Of a DNA stretch of 64,000 nucleotides, positions 50,448 to 59,924 are shown piece after piece. How positions within the stretch are numbered: position 1 is the first letter of the stretch; each line of letters starts with the position of its first letter. The notes below the pieces were generated by a model. The model saw nothing but the letters and a program-made list of their open reading frames with translations. It searched no databases and was not told the DNA's origin. The stretch comes from JAJDXW01 sp965214795 (GTDB lineage: Bacteria; Pseudomonadota; Gammaproteobacteria; HK1): NCBI GenBank assembly GCA_965214795.1, contig OZ243976.1, positions 2,852,001 through 2,916,000 of the forward strand, read 5' to 3'. A program made the position numbers and the translations under genes.

Positions 50448-52730
50448 ATGGCACTGCGGTTGCTCGCCAAGGCGTTCGGCCGGGTAGGGCGAGATGCGAC
50501 CCTCGTCGGGCTCGCGGCGGCCGCGGTCTTCCTCGCGCTCGCGATTTCCAGCTACCACCGTGGCGATCCGAGCTGGTCGGTCCGCAACGGGTCGGAGCAC
50601 GTCGTCAATCGGGGGGGGGTGGTCGGCGCGTGGCTCTCGGATCTCCTGCTCCAGTTGTTCGGCCACGTCGCATGGTTCCTTCCGATCCTGCTCGTGGCAG
50701 TCGGGGTCGTCCTCTTTCTCGACCGTGAACGTGCGTCGAACCGCCTCGTCCGGGTGACTCGCGGCGTCGGATTCGCGATGGCGCTCATGGCCTCGTGCGG
50801 GGTGGCCACCCTGCACTACGGTGACGCGGGCACGCTGCCGGAAGGGGTCGGGGCGGGAGGGATCGTCGGTGCCGTCGTCGGCCGTACGTTCCTCGTCGCC
50901 TTCAACTTCCTGGGCGCGACGGTGGTCATGCTGGGCCTGTTGCTCGCCGGCTGGTCGCTGTTCACGAGGGTCTCCTGGCTGACCGTCATGGAGACGACGG
51001 GACGCCTCACCCTGTCCCTGTTCGCCGCAGTCGCCGCAGCGGCCGACCGTTGGCAGCGCCGGCGCGAACGCCGTGAGGTCTCCCACGTGCGCCGGGAGCG
51101 GGTGCGGACGGTGGCGGCGAAGAGCCGGCGGAATCCGGGACGGAACCGGCCGCGGCGCATCGAACCGGTGCTGACCGAGATCGAACCGAGCCCTCGCGCC
51201 ACCCGGGAACGGCAAGCCGTGCTCTTCGAACCGACGGGCCCCCGGCTGCCGGAGCTCGCCCAGCTCGACAAACCCTCCGCCCGGCCGTCCGCGATGTCGG
51301 ACGCGGCCCTCGAGACGATGTCCCGCCAGGTGGAAGTCAAGCTGCGCGACTTCGGAATCGACGTGGAGGTGGTGGCCGTTCATCCCGGACCGGTCATCAC
51401 CCGCTTCGAGCTGCAGCCCTCGCCGGGTCTCAAGGTGAGCCGGGTCACCGCACTCGCCAAGGACCTTGCCCGATCCCTGTCGACCGTGAGCGTGCGGATC
51501 GTCGAGATCATTCCCGGAAAGTCCGTCATCGGCCTCGAGGTCCCGAACGAGGAGGTCGAGCTGGTCTACCTGAGCGAGATCCTCGGCTCCGCCGGCTATG
51601 ACAGGAGCTCGTCTCCGGTCACCCTCGGCCTCGGCAAGGACATCGCCGGCCAGCCGGTGGTCGTGGATCTGGCCCGGATGCCCCATCTCCTCGTTGCGGG
51701 CACCACCGGCTCCGGGAAGTCCGTCGCCCTGAACGCGATGATCCTGAGCATCCTCTACAAGGCGTCCCCCGACCAGGTGCGTCTCATCATGGTCGATCCG
51801 AAAATGCTCGAGCTCTCCGTCTACGAGGGGATCCCGCACCTGCTTGCCCCGGTGGTGACGGACATGAAGGACGCCGGCAATGCCTTTCGCTGGTGCATCG
51901 GCGAAATGGAGCGCCGCTACCGGTTGATGTCCGAGCTCGGAGTCCGGAACGTCGCCGGTTTCAACCGCAAGGTCACGGATGCGGTGAAGGCTGGCGAACC
52001 CCTGCACGATCCCATGGCCCGCCCGGGGGAAGGTGAGGACGGCGGGGATGCGCGGCTCACCGAGACGCTGCCGCTGATCGTGGTGGTGGTGGACGAGCTC
52101 GCCGACCTGATGATGGTGAGCGGCAAGAAGCTCGAGCAGCTCATCGCCCGGCTCGCCCAGAAGGCCCGGGCGTCGGGCATCCATCTCCTCCTCGCGACCC
52201 AGCGGCCGTCGGTCGACGTCATCACCGGGCTCATCAAGGCGAACATTCCCAGCCGGATCGCGTTCCAGGTCTCCTCGCGGGTCGATTCGAGGACCATTCT
52301 CGATCAGGGTGGGGCGGAGCAGCTTCTCGGCCATGGCGACATGCTTCACGTCGCGCCGGGAATGCAGGCCCCCAACCGGGTTCACGGGGCATTCGTCAGC
52401 GATCAGGAAGTGCATCGGGTGGTGGACGACCTCAAGTCGGCAGGAGAGCCGGAATACGTCGACGGCGTACTCGAAGGCGGAGAGTGGTCGGCCGGCCTTG
52501 GCGCCGGCGAAACCCCGGCCGGCGACGAGGAGTCCGACCCGCTGTACGACGAGGCGGTCCGCATGGTCACCGAATCGAGGCGGGCATCGATCTCCGGCGT
52601 GCAGCGGCGGCTGAAGATCGGCTACAACCGGGCCGCGCGGATGGTCGAGCAGATGGAAGCGGCCGGAGTGGTCGGGCCGGTGCAGTCGAACGGTTCGCGA
52701 GAGGTTCTGGCCCCGCCTCCACCGGAGTGA
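50448..52730 (+). CDS. ftsK: DNA translocase FtsK
   Basis: A 760-residue protein. The N-terminal ~190 residues hold four helices (VGLAAAAVFLALAISSYHRGDPSW is the usual opening), followed by a short basic linker to ~280, the alpha/beta motor with Walker A GTTGSGKS near 417, LIVVVVDELADLMM as Walker B, ATQRPSVDVITGLIKANIPSRIAFQVSSRVDSRTILD, and the C-terminal winged-helix gamma domain (SISGVQRRLKIGYNRAARMVEQME) that reads KOPS. It couples septum formation to chromosome dimer resolution. The linker is far shorter than in E. coli FtsK. Confidence 0.97.
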   Translation: MALRLLAKAFGRVGRDATLVGLAAAAVFLALAISSYHRGDPSWSVRNGSEHVVNRGGVVGAWLSDLLLQLFGHVAWFLPILLVAVGVVLFLDRERASNRLVRVTRGVGFAMALMASCGVATLHYGDAGTLPEGVGAGGIVGAVVGRTFLVAFNFLGATVVMLGLLLAGWSLFTRVSWLTVMETTGRLTLSLFAAVAAAADRWQRRRERREVSHVRRERVRTVAAKSRRNPGRNRPRRIEPVLTEIEPSPRATRERQAVLFEPTGPRLPELAQLDKPSARPSAMSDAALETMSRQVEVKLRDFGIDVEVVAVHPGPVITRFELQPSPGLKVSRVTALAKDLARSLSTVSVRIVEIIPGKSVIGLEVPNEEVELVYLSEILGSAGYDRSSSPVTLGLGKDIAGQPVVVDLARMPHLLVAGTTGSGKSVALNAMILSILYKASPDQVRLIMVDPKMLELSVYEGIPHLLAPVVTDMKDAGNAFRWCIGEMERRYRLMSELGVRNVAGFNRKVTDAVKAGEPLHDPMARPGEGEDGGDARLTETLPLIVVVVDELADLMMVSGKKLEQLIARLAQKARASGIHLLLATQRPSVDVITGLIKANIPSRIAFQVSSRVDSRTILDQGGAEQLLGHGDMLHVAPGMQAPNRVHGAFVSDQEVHRVVDDLKSAGEPEYVDGVLEGGEWSAGLGAGETPAGDEESDPLYDEAVRMVTESRRASISGVQRRLKIGYNRAARMVEQMEAAGVVGPVQSNGSREVLAPPPPE

Positions 52731-53401
52731 TGCTCTCCTTTCCCGGAACGGGCGTTCGGGCCCTGATCGCCGGCTTGGCGGCGTTCGCGGCGGTGCTGGC
52801 GGCGCTGGCGGTGCCGCAGGCGGCCGCGGGTCCCGGCGGCGGCGCGACGGAGCGGATCGACGCGTGGCTCGCTCTCAACGACTCCTTCCGAGCGCGATTC
52901 ACCCAATCGGTCTTCGACGAGGACGGCCTTCGGATCGGCGCGTCGCGGGGGACGGTGGCCTTCCTCCGGCCCTACCGCTTCCGGTGGGACTACGAGGCCC
53001 CGGAACCGCAGATCATCGTCGCGGACGGAAGGGAGCTCTGGTGGTACGACATCGAGCTCGATCAGGTGACGGTGCGGCCGGTCGAAGCCGCTCTCGAGGG
53101 CACTCCCGCCGCGCTCCTCGCCGGGCCCGGCGCCAGCGCCGGCGAGCATTTCCACGTCGCCACCCTTGAATCCGACCGCGGCATCGACTGGATCCGGCTC
53201 GTTCCGCGCGGCACCGACGCCCCCTTCCGCGTGCTCCGGGTCGGTCTGCGGGGCGAGGAGCTCCGTGCGATCGAGATGGAAGACGGATTCGGCCAGACCA
53301 CCCGGATCGAGTTCTTCGACGTCGAACACGATCCGCCCCTCCGCGACGAGCTGTTTCGGTTCGTGCCCCCGCCGGAAGCCGACGTCGTTCGGGGCCGATG
53401 A
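52730..53401 (+). CDS. lolA: Outer-membrane lipoprotein carrier protein LolA
   Basis: A 223-residue protein with an N-terminal signal peptide (VRALIAGLAAFAAVLAALAVPQAAAG, cleavage near 33). DSFRARFTQSVFDEDG, GTVAFLRPYRFRWDYEAPEPQIIVADGRELWWYDIELDQVTV and the C-terminal FGQTTRIEFFDV fit LolA. It receives lipoproteins from LolCD in the periplasm and delivers them to LolB. The ATG overlaps the ftsK stop (ATGA-like, one base). Confidence 0.93.
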   Translation: MLSFPGTGVRALIAGLAAFAAVLAALAVPQAAAGPGGGATERIDAWLALNDSFRARFTQSVFDEDGLRIGASRGTVAFLRPYRFRWDYEAPEPQIIVADGRELWWYDIELDQVTVRPVEAALEGTPAALLAGPGASAGEHFHVATLESDRGIDWIRLVPRGTDAPFRVLRVGLRGEELRAIEMEDGFGQTTRIEFFDVEHDPPLRDELFRFVPPPEADVVRGR

Positions 53402-53402
53402 C

Positions 53403-54734
53403 TTGAACGCGGCACATGCGCCGCTGGCGGACCGGCTCCGTCCGCGTTCGCTGGCGGAGTTCGTCGGTCAGGAGCACCTGTTGGGGGAGGGGAAGCCCCT
53501 TCGCCGGGCCCTCGACGGCGGCCGCATCCACTCGATGATACTGTGGGGACCACCGGGCTCGGGCAAGACCACCCTCGCGCGGCTTGCCGCGAGGGTGACC
53601 GAAGCCGATTTCATCGGACTCTCCGCGGTCCTCGCGGGTGTCCGGAACATTCGGGAGTCGGTGGACGCCGCGCGGACGAACCGCGTCGCCGGACGAGGAA
53701 CCGTGCTCTTCGTCGACGAGGTGCACCGGTTCAACAAGGCCCAGCAGGACGCTTTCCTCCCCCACGTCGAGGACGGCACGATCGTCTTCATCGGCGCGAC
53801 CACGGAGAACCCCTCCTTCGAGGTGAACTCCGCCCTCATCTCCCGCACGCGCGTCTACGTGCTGAAGCCGGTCGAGGATGAAGCCGTCGCGCGGGTGGTC
53901 GAACGGGGGCTCGAGGACGGCGAGCGCGGACTCGGGGGGCATGGATTCGTGATGGACCCGGCGGACCGGAACCGGATCGTCGAAGCGGCGGACGGCGACG
54001 TGCGCCGGGCGCTCAACGCCCTGGAGCTGACGGCCGATCTCGCGCTCGAGGCCGGAGAGCGCCGCCTCGGGGGCAAGCTCCTCTCCGAAGCGCTCGCCGG
54101 GGATTCCCTTCGCCGTTTCGACAAGGGCGGCGATGCCTTCTACGACCTCATCTCCGCCGTCCACAAGTCGATACGCGGCTCGAGCCCGGATGCGGCGCTC
54201 TACTGGATCGGCCGCATCTTCGATGGGGGGTGCGATCCGCTGTACGTCGCTCGGCGTCTCGTCCGGGTGGCGTCGGAGGACGTCGGAAATGCCGATCCGC
54301 GGGCGCTCGCGATCGCCCTCGATGCGTGGCAGGCATACGAACGCCTGGGAAGTCCGGAAGGGGAGCTCGCGATCGCGCAAGCCGCGGTCTATCTTGCCTG
54401 TGCCGCGAAGAGCGACGCGGTGTACCGGGGGTTCGGGGAAGCGGCGGCGGACGTCCGCCGCCACGGCTCTCTCCCCGTGCCCCTGCACCTGCGCAACGCG
54501 CCGACCTCGCTCATGCGCGAGCTCGGCCACGGCCGGAGCTATCGTCACGCGCACGACGAACCCGAGGGCTATGCGGCCGGGGAGACCTACCTGCCCGAGC
54601 GCCTCGCGGGACGCCGCTACTACACGCCGGTCGCGCGGGGTCTCGAGATCCGCATTGCCGAGAAGCTGGCCCGGCTGCGGGAGCTCGACCGGGCGGCGGC
54701 GGAGACGTCTCGAAAGGGAGACCGGGATGCTTGA
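53403..54734 (+). CDS. rarA: Replication-associated recombination protein RarA
   Basis: From TTG 53403, two bases after lolA, the protein has 443 residues. PLADRLRPRSLAEFVGQEHLLG opens it, Walker A GPPGSGKTT is near 49, DEVHRFNKAQQDAFLPHVEDG is Walker B, TTENPSF sensor 1, and the MgsA/WRNIP1 C-terminal tetramerisation region includes RYYTPVARGLE. RarA acts at stalled replication forks. No ATG is available in frame near the conserved N-terminus. It overlaps serS by 8 bp. Confidence 0.95.
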   Translation: MNAAHAPLADRLRPRSLAEFVGQEHLLGEGKPLRRALDGGRIHSMILWGPPGSGKTTLARLAARVTEADFIGLSAVLAGVRNIRESVDAARTNRVAGRGTVLFVDEVHRFNKAQQDAFLPHVEDGTIVFIGATTENPSFEVNSALISRTRVYVLKPVEDEAVARVVERGLEDGERGLGGHGFVMDPADRNRIVEAADGDVRRALNALELTADLALEAGERRLGGKLLSEALAGDSLRRFDKGGDAFYDLISAVHKSIRGSSPDAALYWIGRIFDGGCDPLYVARRLVRVASEDVGNADPRALAIALDAWQAYERLGSPEGELAIAQAAVYLACAAKSDAVYRGFGEAAADVRRHGSLPVPLHLRNAPTSLMRELGHGRSYRHAHDEPEGYAAGETYLPERLAGRRYYTPVARGLEIRIAEKLARLRELDRAAAETSRKGDRDA

Positions 54735-56022
54735 TCCGGATCGATTCCGGCGCGGGCTCGACGAGACCGCGACCGCCCTGGCCCGTCGCTTCTTCGACCT
54801 CGACGTGGACGCGCTCCGACGCCTCGAGGCGGACCGCCGGGAGCTCCAGACCCGGGTGGAGGCGCTTCGCAACCAGCGCAACGTGCGCTCGCGGGCGATA
54901 GGAAGGGCGAAGGCAGCCGGGGAAGACGTGCAGCCGCTGCTGGCGGACGTCTCGCGCCTCGGCGACGAGCTCGAGGCGGCGGAGCGGGGGCTTGGCGAGG
55001 TTCGGGGCCGCCTGGATGCGATGCTGCTCGAGGTGCCGAACCTGCCCCATCCATCGGTTCCGGTGGGGCGGACCGAAGCGGAGAATCTCGAGGTACGGCG
55101 GTGGGGCGTTCCCCCGGACTTCGCCTTCGAGCCGCGAGATCACGTGGCGCTCGGGGTCGAGGGGATGGACTTCGAGACCGCCGCGAGACTCTCGGGCAGC
55201 CGATTCGTGACGCTGTTCGGCCCGGTCGCCAGGCTTCACCGGGCGCTCGCGCAGTTCATGCTCGATCTTCACGTTCGGGAGCATGGCTACACCGAGGTCC
55301 ACACCCCGTATCTCGTGCATCCCCGGACCCTGCAGGGAACCGGCCAGCTCCCGAAGTTCGAGCAGGATCTCTTCGCCGTGGAGGGGTACGATCTTCGTCT
55401 CATTCCCACCGCCGAGGTGCCGCTCACCAACCTCGTCCGGGAGCGCATCCTCGAGGCGGACGAACTGCCCATGAAGTTCGTGGCGCACACTCCCTGCTTC
55501 CGGAGCGAGGCCGGCTCCCATGGACGCGACACCCGGGGCATGCTCCGCCAGCACCAGTTCGACAAGGTGGAGCTGGTGCACGTGGTGCGCCCGGACGATT
55601 CCTACGACGCGCTGGAGGAGCTGACCGCGCACGCGGAGAGGGTTCTGCAGCGCCTGGAACTTCCCTACCGCGTGGTGGTCCTCAGCACCGGCGACATGGG
55701 GTTCGCCGCCGCGAAGACCTACGATCTGGAGGTCTGGCTTCCGGGCCAGCAGCGCTACCGGGAGATCTCCTCGTGCAGCAACTGCGAAGACTTCCAGGCC
55801 CGGCGGATGAGGGCGCGGTGGCGGGCGCCGGGAGGGAAGGGGACCGAGCCGGTTCACACCCTCAACGGCTCGGGGCTCGCGGTCGGGCGCACCCTCATCG
55901 CCGTTCTCGAGAACTTCCAGGAGGCCTCGGGCCGGGTCCGGATCCCCGACGCACTTCGCCCGTTCATGGACGGCGCGGAATCGCTCCGAACCCCCGCAGG
56001 ACCTGCATGGAACATCCGATAG
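54727..56022 (+). CDS. serS: Seryl-tRNA synthetase
   Basis: A 431-residue class II synthetase. The N-terminal coiled-coil arm occupies ~30-105, motif 2 is FRSEAGSHGRDTRGMLRQHQF, and motif 3 is LNGSGLAVGRTLIAVLENFQ; TAEVPLTNLVRERIL lies in the active site. It charges tRNA-Ser and tRNA-Sec. It is the last gene of the ftsK operon, and its cognate tRNA-Ser is 1.3 kb downstream. Confidence 0.98.
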   Translation: MLDPDRFRRGLDETATALARRFFDLDVDALRRLEADRRELQTRVEALRNQRNVRSRAIGRAKAAGEDVQPLLADVSRLGDELEAAERGLGEVRGRLDAMLLEVPNLPHPSVPVGRTEAENLEVRRWGVPPDFAFEPRDHVALGVEGMDFETAARLSGSRFVTLFGPVARLHRALAQFMLDLHVREHGYTEVHTPYLVHPRTLQGTGQLPKFEQDLFAVEGYDLRLIPTAEVPLTNLVRERILEADELPMKFVAHTPCFRSEAGSHGRDTRGMLRQHQFDKVELVHVVRPDDSYDALEELTAHAERVLQRLELPYRVVVLSTGDMGFAAAKTYDLEVWLPGQQRYREISSCSNCEDFQARRMRARWRAPGGKGTEPVHTLNGSGLAVGRTLIAVLENFQEASGRVRIPDALRPFMDGAESLRTPAGPAWNIR

Positions 56023-56292
56023 CTCATTGATTCGCGGTTGTGGTCGGCCGACCCGGGGGCAGGCTGCCCCGCAGAGTTCCTCGGGCCGGGGGGTCGCTGG
56101 TTGCGGCCCAGCCGGTGCCCGCACCCAACCCTTCCGGAGCGGATGGTATCGGCCGCGCAGGAAGGGTGGGGGCAAGGCACCGGCGAACGGGTCGCACCCT
56201 GACCTGATACGGCCCGCGCCAGGACGTTCCCTGAGAGTCAGCGCCGCGCCGCTCGCGGTGAGAACTCCCGAGAGGGAACCCGAACCCGGCGG

Positions 56293-56472
56293 CTACACCA
56301 ACTTCATCAGCAGAAGGACGAAGGCCGCGACCAGCGCGAGCGGGATGATCGCGGTCAGCCACTGCCTTCCGGAAGCCTTCGGCGTCGCCCGCAGGATCCT
56401 CGGCAGGCGCGGGACCACGAAGACCAGCACGGCGCCGACCAGCAGGGCAGCGCCGATCTGCATCCAGTCCAT
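56293..56472 (-). CDS. Small two-helix membrane protein, unknown
   Basis: A 59-residue frame from ATG 56472: MDWMQIGAALLVGAVLVFVVP, then a short basic loop (RLPRILRATPKASGRQW), then a second hydrophobic segment LTAIIPLALVAAFVLLLMKLV. The two helices with an Arg/Lys loop look like a real small inner-membrane protein. It lies 66 bp downstream of the BI-1 gene on the same strand, so it may be co-transcribed with it. I know no function. Confidence 0.6.
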   Translation of the reverse strand: MDWMQIGAALLVGAVLVFVVPRLPRILRATPKASGRQWLTAIIPLALVAAFVLLLMKLV

Positions 56473-56538
56473 GGCCGTTGCCCCTTTGCTCGACCCCGGC
56501 CCGGCGGCGGCCGGGCGGGGGGCGCCGCGCGGCCTGGA

Positions 56539-57210
56539 TCAGTCGTCGCCGCGCGCGAAGCCGAGCAGGTGCAGCAGGTGGATGAAGATATTGAAGATGC
56601 TGAGGTAGAGGGAGACGGTGGCGAGGATGTAGTTGGTCTCGCCGCCGTTGATCATCCGGCTCGTGTCGAACAGGATGAAACCGCTCATGATGAGGATCAC
56701 GACGGCCGAGATGACGAGCGAGAGGACCGGCAGCTGCAGGAAGATATTGGCCAGGATTGCGACCAGCGCCACCACGAGTCCGGTGAACAGGAACCCGCCG
56801 AGGAAGCTGAAGTTCCGCCGGCTGGTGAGTGCGTACCCGGACAGGGCGAGGAAGATGACCCCCGTTCCCCCGAGGGCGGTCATGACGATGCTCGACCCGT
56901 TCGGCAGCGCGAGATACACGGAGAGGATCGGCCCGAGGCCGAAGCCGAGCAGGCCGGTGATCGCGAACACGACCCAGAGCCCGTGCCCCGAGCGCGCCGC
57001 CTTCGGCAGGGCGAACCAGATGAGGGCCAGGGCGCCGCCGAGGCACAGCAGGTGGGCCATGGGCGGAACCGCGAGGAGCAGCGACAACCCCGCGGTGAGG
57101 CCGCTGAAGAGGAGGGTCAGGGCCAGCAGGGAGTACGTGTTGCGGATGAGTCGATTCGTGGCCACCACCGAGGGGGCGGACCGGGCGAGACTCGGTTGGA
57201 AGGTTGCCAT
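56539..57210 (-). CDS. Bax inhibitor-1 family protein (YccA-like)
   Basis: A 223-residue protein with seven helices. VATNRLIRNTYSLLALTLLFSGLTAG at the start, GTGVIFLALSGYALTSRRNFSFLGGFL in the middle, and the end FDTSRMINGGETNYILATVSLYLSIFNIFIHLLHLLGFARGDD, with its paired acidic residues, are typical of the TMBIM/YccA family. E. coli YccA interacts with FtsH, and some members conduct Ca2+. It has a TATAAT box upstream. Confidence 0.92.
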   Translation of the reverse strand: MATFQPSLARSAPSVVATNRLIRNTYSLLALTLLFSGLTAGLSLLLAVPPMAHLLCLGGALALIWFALPKAARSGHGLWVVFAITGLLGFGLGPILSVYLALPNGSSIVMTALGGTGVIFLALSGYALTSRRNFSFLGGFLFTGLVVALVAILANIFLQLPVLSLVISAVVILIMSGFILFDTSRMINGGETNYILATVSLYLSIFNIFIHLLHLLGFARGDD

Positions 57211-57249
57211 GATTCACCTCATGAGACGGGAGAGGGGGCCTGTCGCGGC

Positions 57250-57255
57250 ATTATA
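57250..57255 (-). promoter_or_regulatory. -10 box for the BI-1 gene
   Basis: On the minus strand a perfect TATAAT (preceded by TTGAC) lies 40 bp before the ATG at 57210. No good -35 is visible at 16-18 bases distance. Confidence 0.5.
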
Positions 57256-57353
57256 GTCAACGGCGACACTTGGTGACATGGCGTCGGCGCGCCGTCTTTT
57301 CAATCGCGGCCCCTTTCGATTCTCCGGGCGGTTCGACTATGCTCCGCGGCCGG

Positions 57354-57441
57354 GGAGAGGTGGCTGAGCGGCTGAAAGCGGCGGTCTTGAAAACCGTTGA
57401 CCGGCGACGGTCCGGGGGTTCGAATCCCTCCCTCTCCGCCA
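57354..57441 (+). tRNA. tRNA-Ser(TGA)
   Basis: Eighty-eight bases: acceptor GGAGAGG/CCTCTCC, anticodon loop CTTGAAA (anticodon TGA, reading UCA), a long variable arm characteristic of tRNA-Ser, T-arm GGGGG-TTCGAAT-CCCTC and encoded CCA (57439-57441). TATGCT 11 bp upstream with TTTCGA 18 bases before it may be its promoter. Confidence 0.96.
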
Positions 57442-57524
57442 GGACGCTCCTCTTCCCCGCGTCGCGCCGGCCGGCGCCGCGGGCGAGACGTTCCATCATC
57501 ACGACATCCAGGAAACCGCATCCC

Positions 57525-58742
57525 ATGACTGTCCGCAACGGCCGTGAGTTTCTTGCCATTCCGGGGCCGACCACCGTTCCCGACGAGGTGCTGTCCGCGA
57601 TGCATCGCCCCGCCGTCGATCTCTATTCGGGTGAGCTGGTCCAGGTAACCATGAGCTGCATATCCGATCTGAAGCAGGTCATGCGGACAAAGCACGAGCC
57701 CTTTGTGTATGCCGCGAACGGACACGGCGCCTGGGAGGCGGCACTCGTGAACTGCCTGAGCCGCGGCGATCGGGTGCTCGCGCTGCAAAGCGGGATGTTC
57801 GGAGGAGCCTGGGCCGAGATGGCCGAGGTCCTCGGCCTCGAAGTCGAGCTGCTCGCCGCGCGACCGCGCCGCGCCGTCGAGCCGGAAGCGGTGCGGGATC
57901 GCCTTCGCGCCGACCGCGAAGGCAGGATCAAGGCGGTCCTCGCGGTCCAGATCGATACCGCGGCCGGGCTCGTCAACGACATCCCGGCCATCCGGGAAGC
58001 CGTCGCGGACGCAGGGCACCCGGCGCTCTTCATGGTCGACACGATCGCGTCGCTCGCCTGCATGCCCTACGAAATGGATACCTGGGACATCGACGTGACG
58101 GTCGCCGGATCGCAGAAGGGGCTGATGACGCCGCCCGGTCTCGCATTCGTCGCGGCCGGGGAACGGGCCCGCGCCGCTCACCGCCGCGCCGACCTCGTGA
58201 CCCGCTACTGGGACTGGTCCTTCCGGGAAGGGGACGAGCACTATCGGAAGTACTGCGGCACCGCCCCCGAGCACCTGATGTTCGGGCTTCGCCGTGCGCT
58301 CGACATGCTGCTCGAGGAAGGGCTGGAGCACGTGCTCCGCCGGCACGCGCTGCTCGCCGAGGCGACCCGGACCGCGGTCGAACGCTGGGCCGAGGGCGGG
58401 GCCTTCGGGTTCAACGTGCTCGAATCGTCCGAACGTTCCGATTCGGTCACGACCCTCCGGTTCGACGAATACGAGCCGCAGCGCGTGCTCGACTTCTGCC
58501 GCGAGAGTTGCGGAGTGGTCCTCGGGATCGGGATCGGGCCGGAGCTGTCCGGGCGGGCCATCCGGATCGCCCATATGGGGCACGTCAACGCACCGATGAT
58601 GTTCGGGGTTCTCGGTGTGTTCGAGACGGCGCTCGCCGCTCTCGGCATTCCTCACGGCAGGAGCGGGGTGGCCGAGGCGGCCGCCTCGCTGGGCGCCGCG
58701 CTGGCCGGTGACCCCGTGAATGACGCTCGCAAGGCCGCGTAG
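57525..58742 (+). CDS. Class V PLP aminotransferase (serine-glyoxylate/alanine-glyoxylate type)
   Basis: A 405-residue fold-type I PLP enzyme. FLAIPGPTTVPDEVLSAMHRPAVD is the characteristic N-terminus, FVYAANGHGAWEAALVNCL and FMVDTIASLACMPYEMDTWDIDVTVAGSQKGLMTPPGLAFVA follow, with the PLP Lys in GSQKGLM, and GIGPELSGRAIRIAHMGHVN near the end. It probably transfers the amino group of serine or alanine to glyoxylate. No serine-cycle genes are adjacent, so the role may be glycine/serine or glyoxylate metabolism. Confidence 0.85.
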   Translation: MTVRNGREFLAIPGPTTVPDEVLSAMHRPAVDLYSGELVQVTMSCISDLKQVMRTKHEPFVYAANGHGAWEAALVNCLSRGDRVLALQSGMFGGAWAEMAEVLGLEVELLAARPRRAVEPEAVRDRLRADREGRIKAVLAVQIDTAAGLVNDIPAIREAVADAGHPALFMVDTIASLACMPYEMDTWDIDVTVAGSQKGLMTPPGLAFVAAGERARAAHRRADLVTRYWDWSFREGDEHYRKYCGTAPEHLMFGLRRALDMLLEEGLEHVLRRHALLAEATRTAVERWAEGGAFGFNVLESSERSDSVTTLRFDEYEPQRVLDFCRESCGVVLGIGIGPELSGRAIRIAHMGHVNAPMMFGVLGVFETALAALGIPHGRSGVAEAAASLGAALAGDPVNDARKAA

Positions 58743-58865
58743 CGGCGGCCCGCCTCGATCCCGGCCCCGGCGAGCCCGGCCGCGCATCCGACGCCCGCCT
58801 GCGCGGCGGGCGGCTGCGCCGGCTCCCGCGATGGCGGCGCGGTTGTCGCCGGCGCCCGAAGCGAG

Positions 58866-58895
58866 TTGACGATCCCCGGGAGGCTGTAGGATAAA
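58866..58895 (+). promoter_or_regulatory. Sigma-70-type promoter for the response-regulator gene
   Basis: TTGACG (58866-58871) and GATAAA (58890-58895) are 18 bases apart; an overlapping TAGGAT at 58887 gives 15. The leader before the ATG at 59051 would be about 150 bases. No other feature was seen in the 308-bp gap 58743-59050. Confidence 0.6.
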
Positions 58896-59050
58896 TCGCC
58901 GCGACCCGCGAGCCGAATTCCTATGTCCGTTGCGCGATCTTCCTGTCCACATCGCACCAGCCCCCGGAGTAAGGTCCCTGGGAGGGCTGGACGGATGGAG
59001 CTGCCTGGTGGAGCCGTCCCCCACCGCATCATTCGATTTGAGGACACACA

Positions 59051-59719
59051 ATGCAACGGAAAAGCCGGATCGGCTCGATCAAGGTGGTACTCGTCGAAGA
59101 CGAGGTTCTGGTTCGGTCCTTGATCAAGGAGCTGCTGGAAGCAACTGGAAACATTGACATCATCGGTGAAGCGATCAGTGGAGAGGAAGCGGTTCGTCTC
59201 GTGAAGAAACGGTGCCCGGAGGTGGTTGTCCTCGACATCAACCTCACCGGCATCGGAGCGATCGAAGCAACCCGCCTGCTGCGGCGGGTGGACGAGTCGA
59301 TCCGGCTTCTCGCCCTCAGCCCGAACGTGGACCCGAGCGTCCCCTTGCGACTTCTCGAGATGGGCGTCGACGGCGTGATCACGAAGTCGAGCACCCCGAC
59401 GGAGCTCGTGGAGGCCGTTCAGGACGTCCACCGTGGCCGCCGGTACCTCGACGCCCGGGTGGCCCGAAACATCGTGCTCGATTCGGTCAGCGGGCGCCTG
59501 TCGCCGCTCGACTCCCTCACTCCGCGTGAAATCGAGGTCATGACCTGGATTGCCAAGGGGCGGCGGGTGGCGGAGATCGCCACCGCTCTGGCGCGAAGCC
59601 CGAAGACGATCAGTACGCTGCGAAGTCGGGTGTTCCGCAAGCTCGACGTCCACTCGGACGTGGAGGTCGCGTTGCTCGCGATCCGGCATCGACTGGTGAA
59701 GCTGGACTTTCTCTGCTGA
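59051..59719 (+). CDS. uvrY: GacA/UvrY-type response regulator
   Basis: A 222-residue NarL-family regulator. The receiver domain has the acidic pair in VLVEDEVLVRSLI, the phosphorylated Asp in VVVLDINLTG and Lys in VITKSSTP. The C-terminal LuxR-type helix-turn-helix is LTPREIEVMTWIAKGRRVAEIATALARSPKTISTLRSRVFRKL. Position before uvrC-pgsA is that of GacA/UvrY, which with a BarA/GacS kinase activates small RNAs that titrate CsrA. It is slightly divergent from E. coli UvrY, so the symbol rests partly on synteny. Confidence 0.85.
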   Translation: MQRKSRIGSIKVVLVEDEVLVRSLIKELLEATGNIDIIGEAISGEEAVRLVKKRCPEVVVLDINLTGIGAIEATRLLRRVDESIRLLALSPNVDPSVPLRLLEMGVDGVITKSSTPTELVEAVQDVHRGRRYLDARVARNIVLDSVSGRLSPLDSLTPREIEVMTWIAKGRRVAEIATALARSPKTISTLRSRVFRKLDVHSDVEVALLAIRHRLVKLDFLC

Positions 59720-59769
59720 TCGGAGCCTGATCGAAGCAAGAACCCCGGGGGCGGGCAGGGAGGCCCGCT

Positions 59770-59797
59770 CCCCGGACCCCCTCCCCGTGGTCCGGGG
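59770..59797 (+). terminator. GC-rich stem-loop after the regulator gene
   Basis: A perfect 9-bp stem, CCCCGGACC (59770-59778) / GGTCCGGGG (59789-59797), with a 10-base loop lies 50 bp past the regulator stop. No T-run follows, so it may be a transcript-end stabiliser rather than an intrinsic terminator. Confidence 0.4.
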
Positions 59798-59924
59798 GTG
59801 CGAGCGGCCCGGTCCGGACGCACGCTCGAGGCCGGGAGGGCGCCTCCCGGAAGGACGGCGGAACGGCACGCGCCCGGGCGCGTGCCACTACCTGAAGCTG
59901 CGCCGTTGCGAGTATCCTTCCGTC

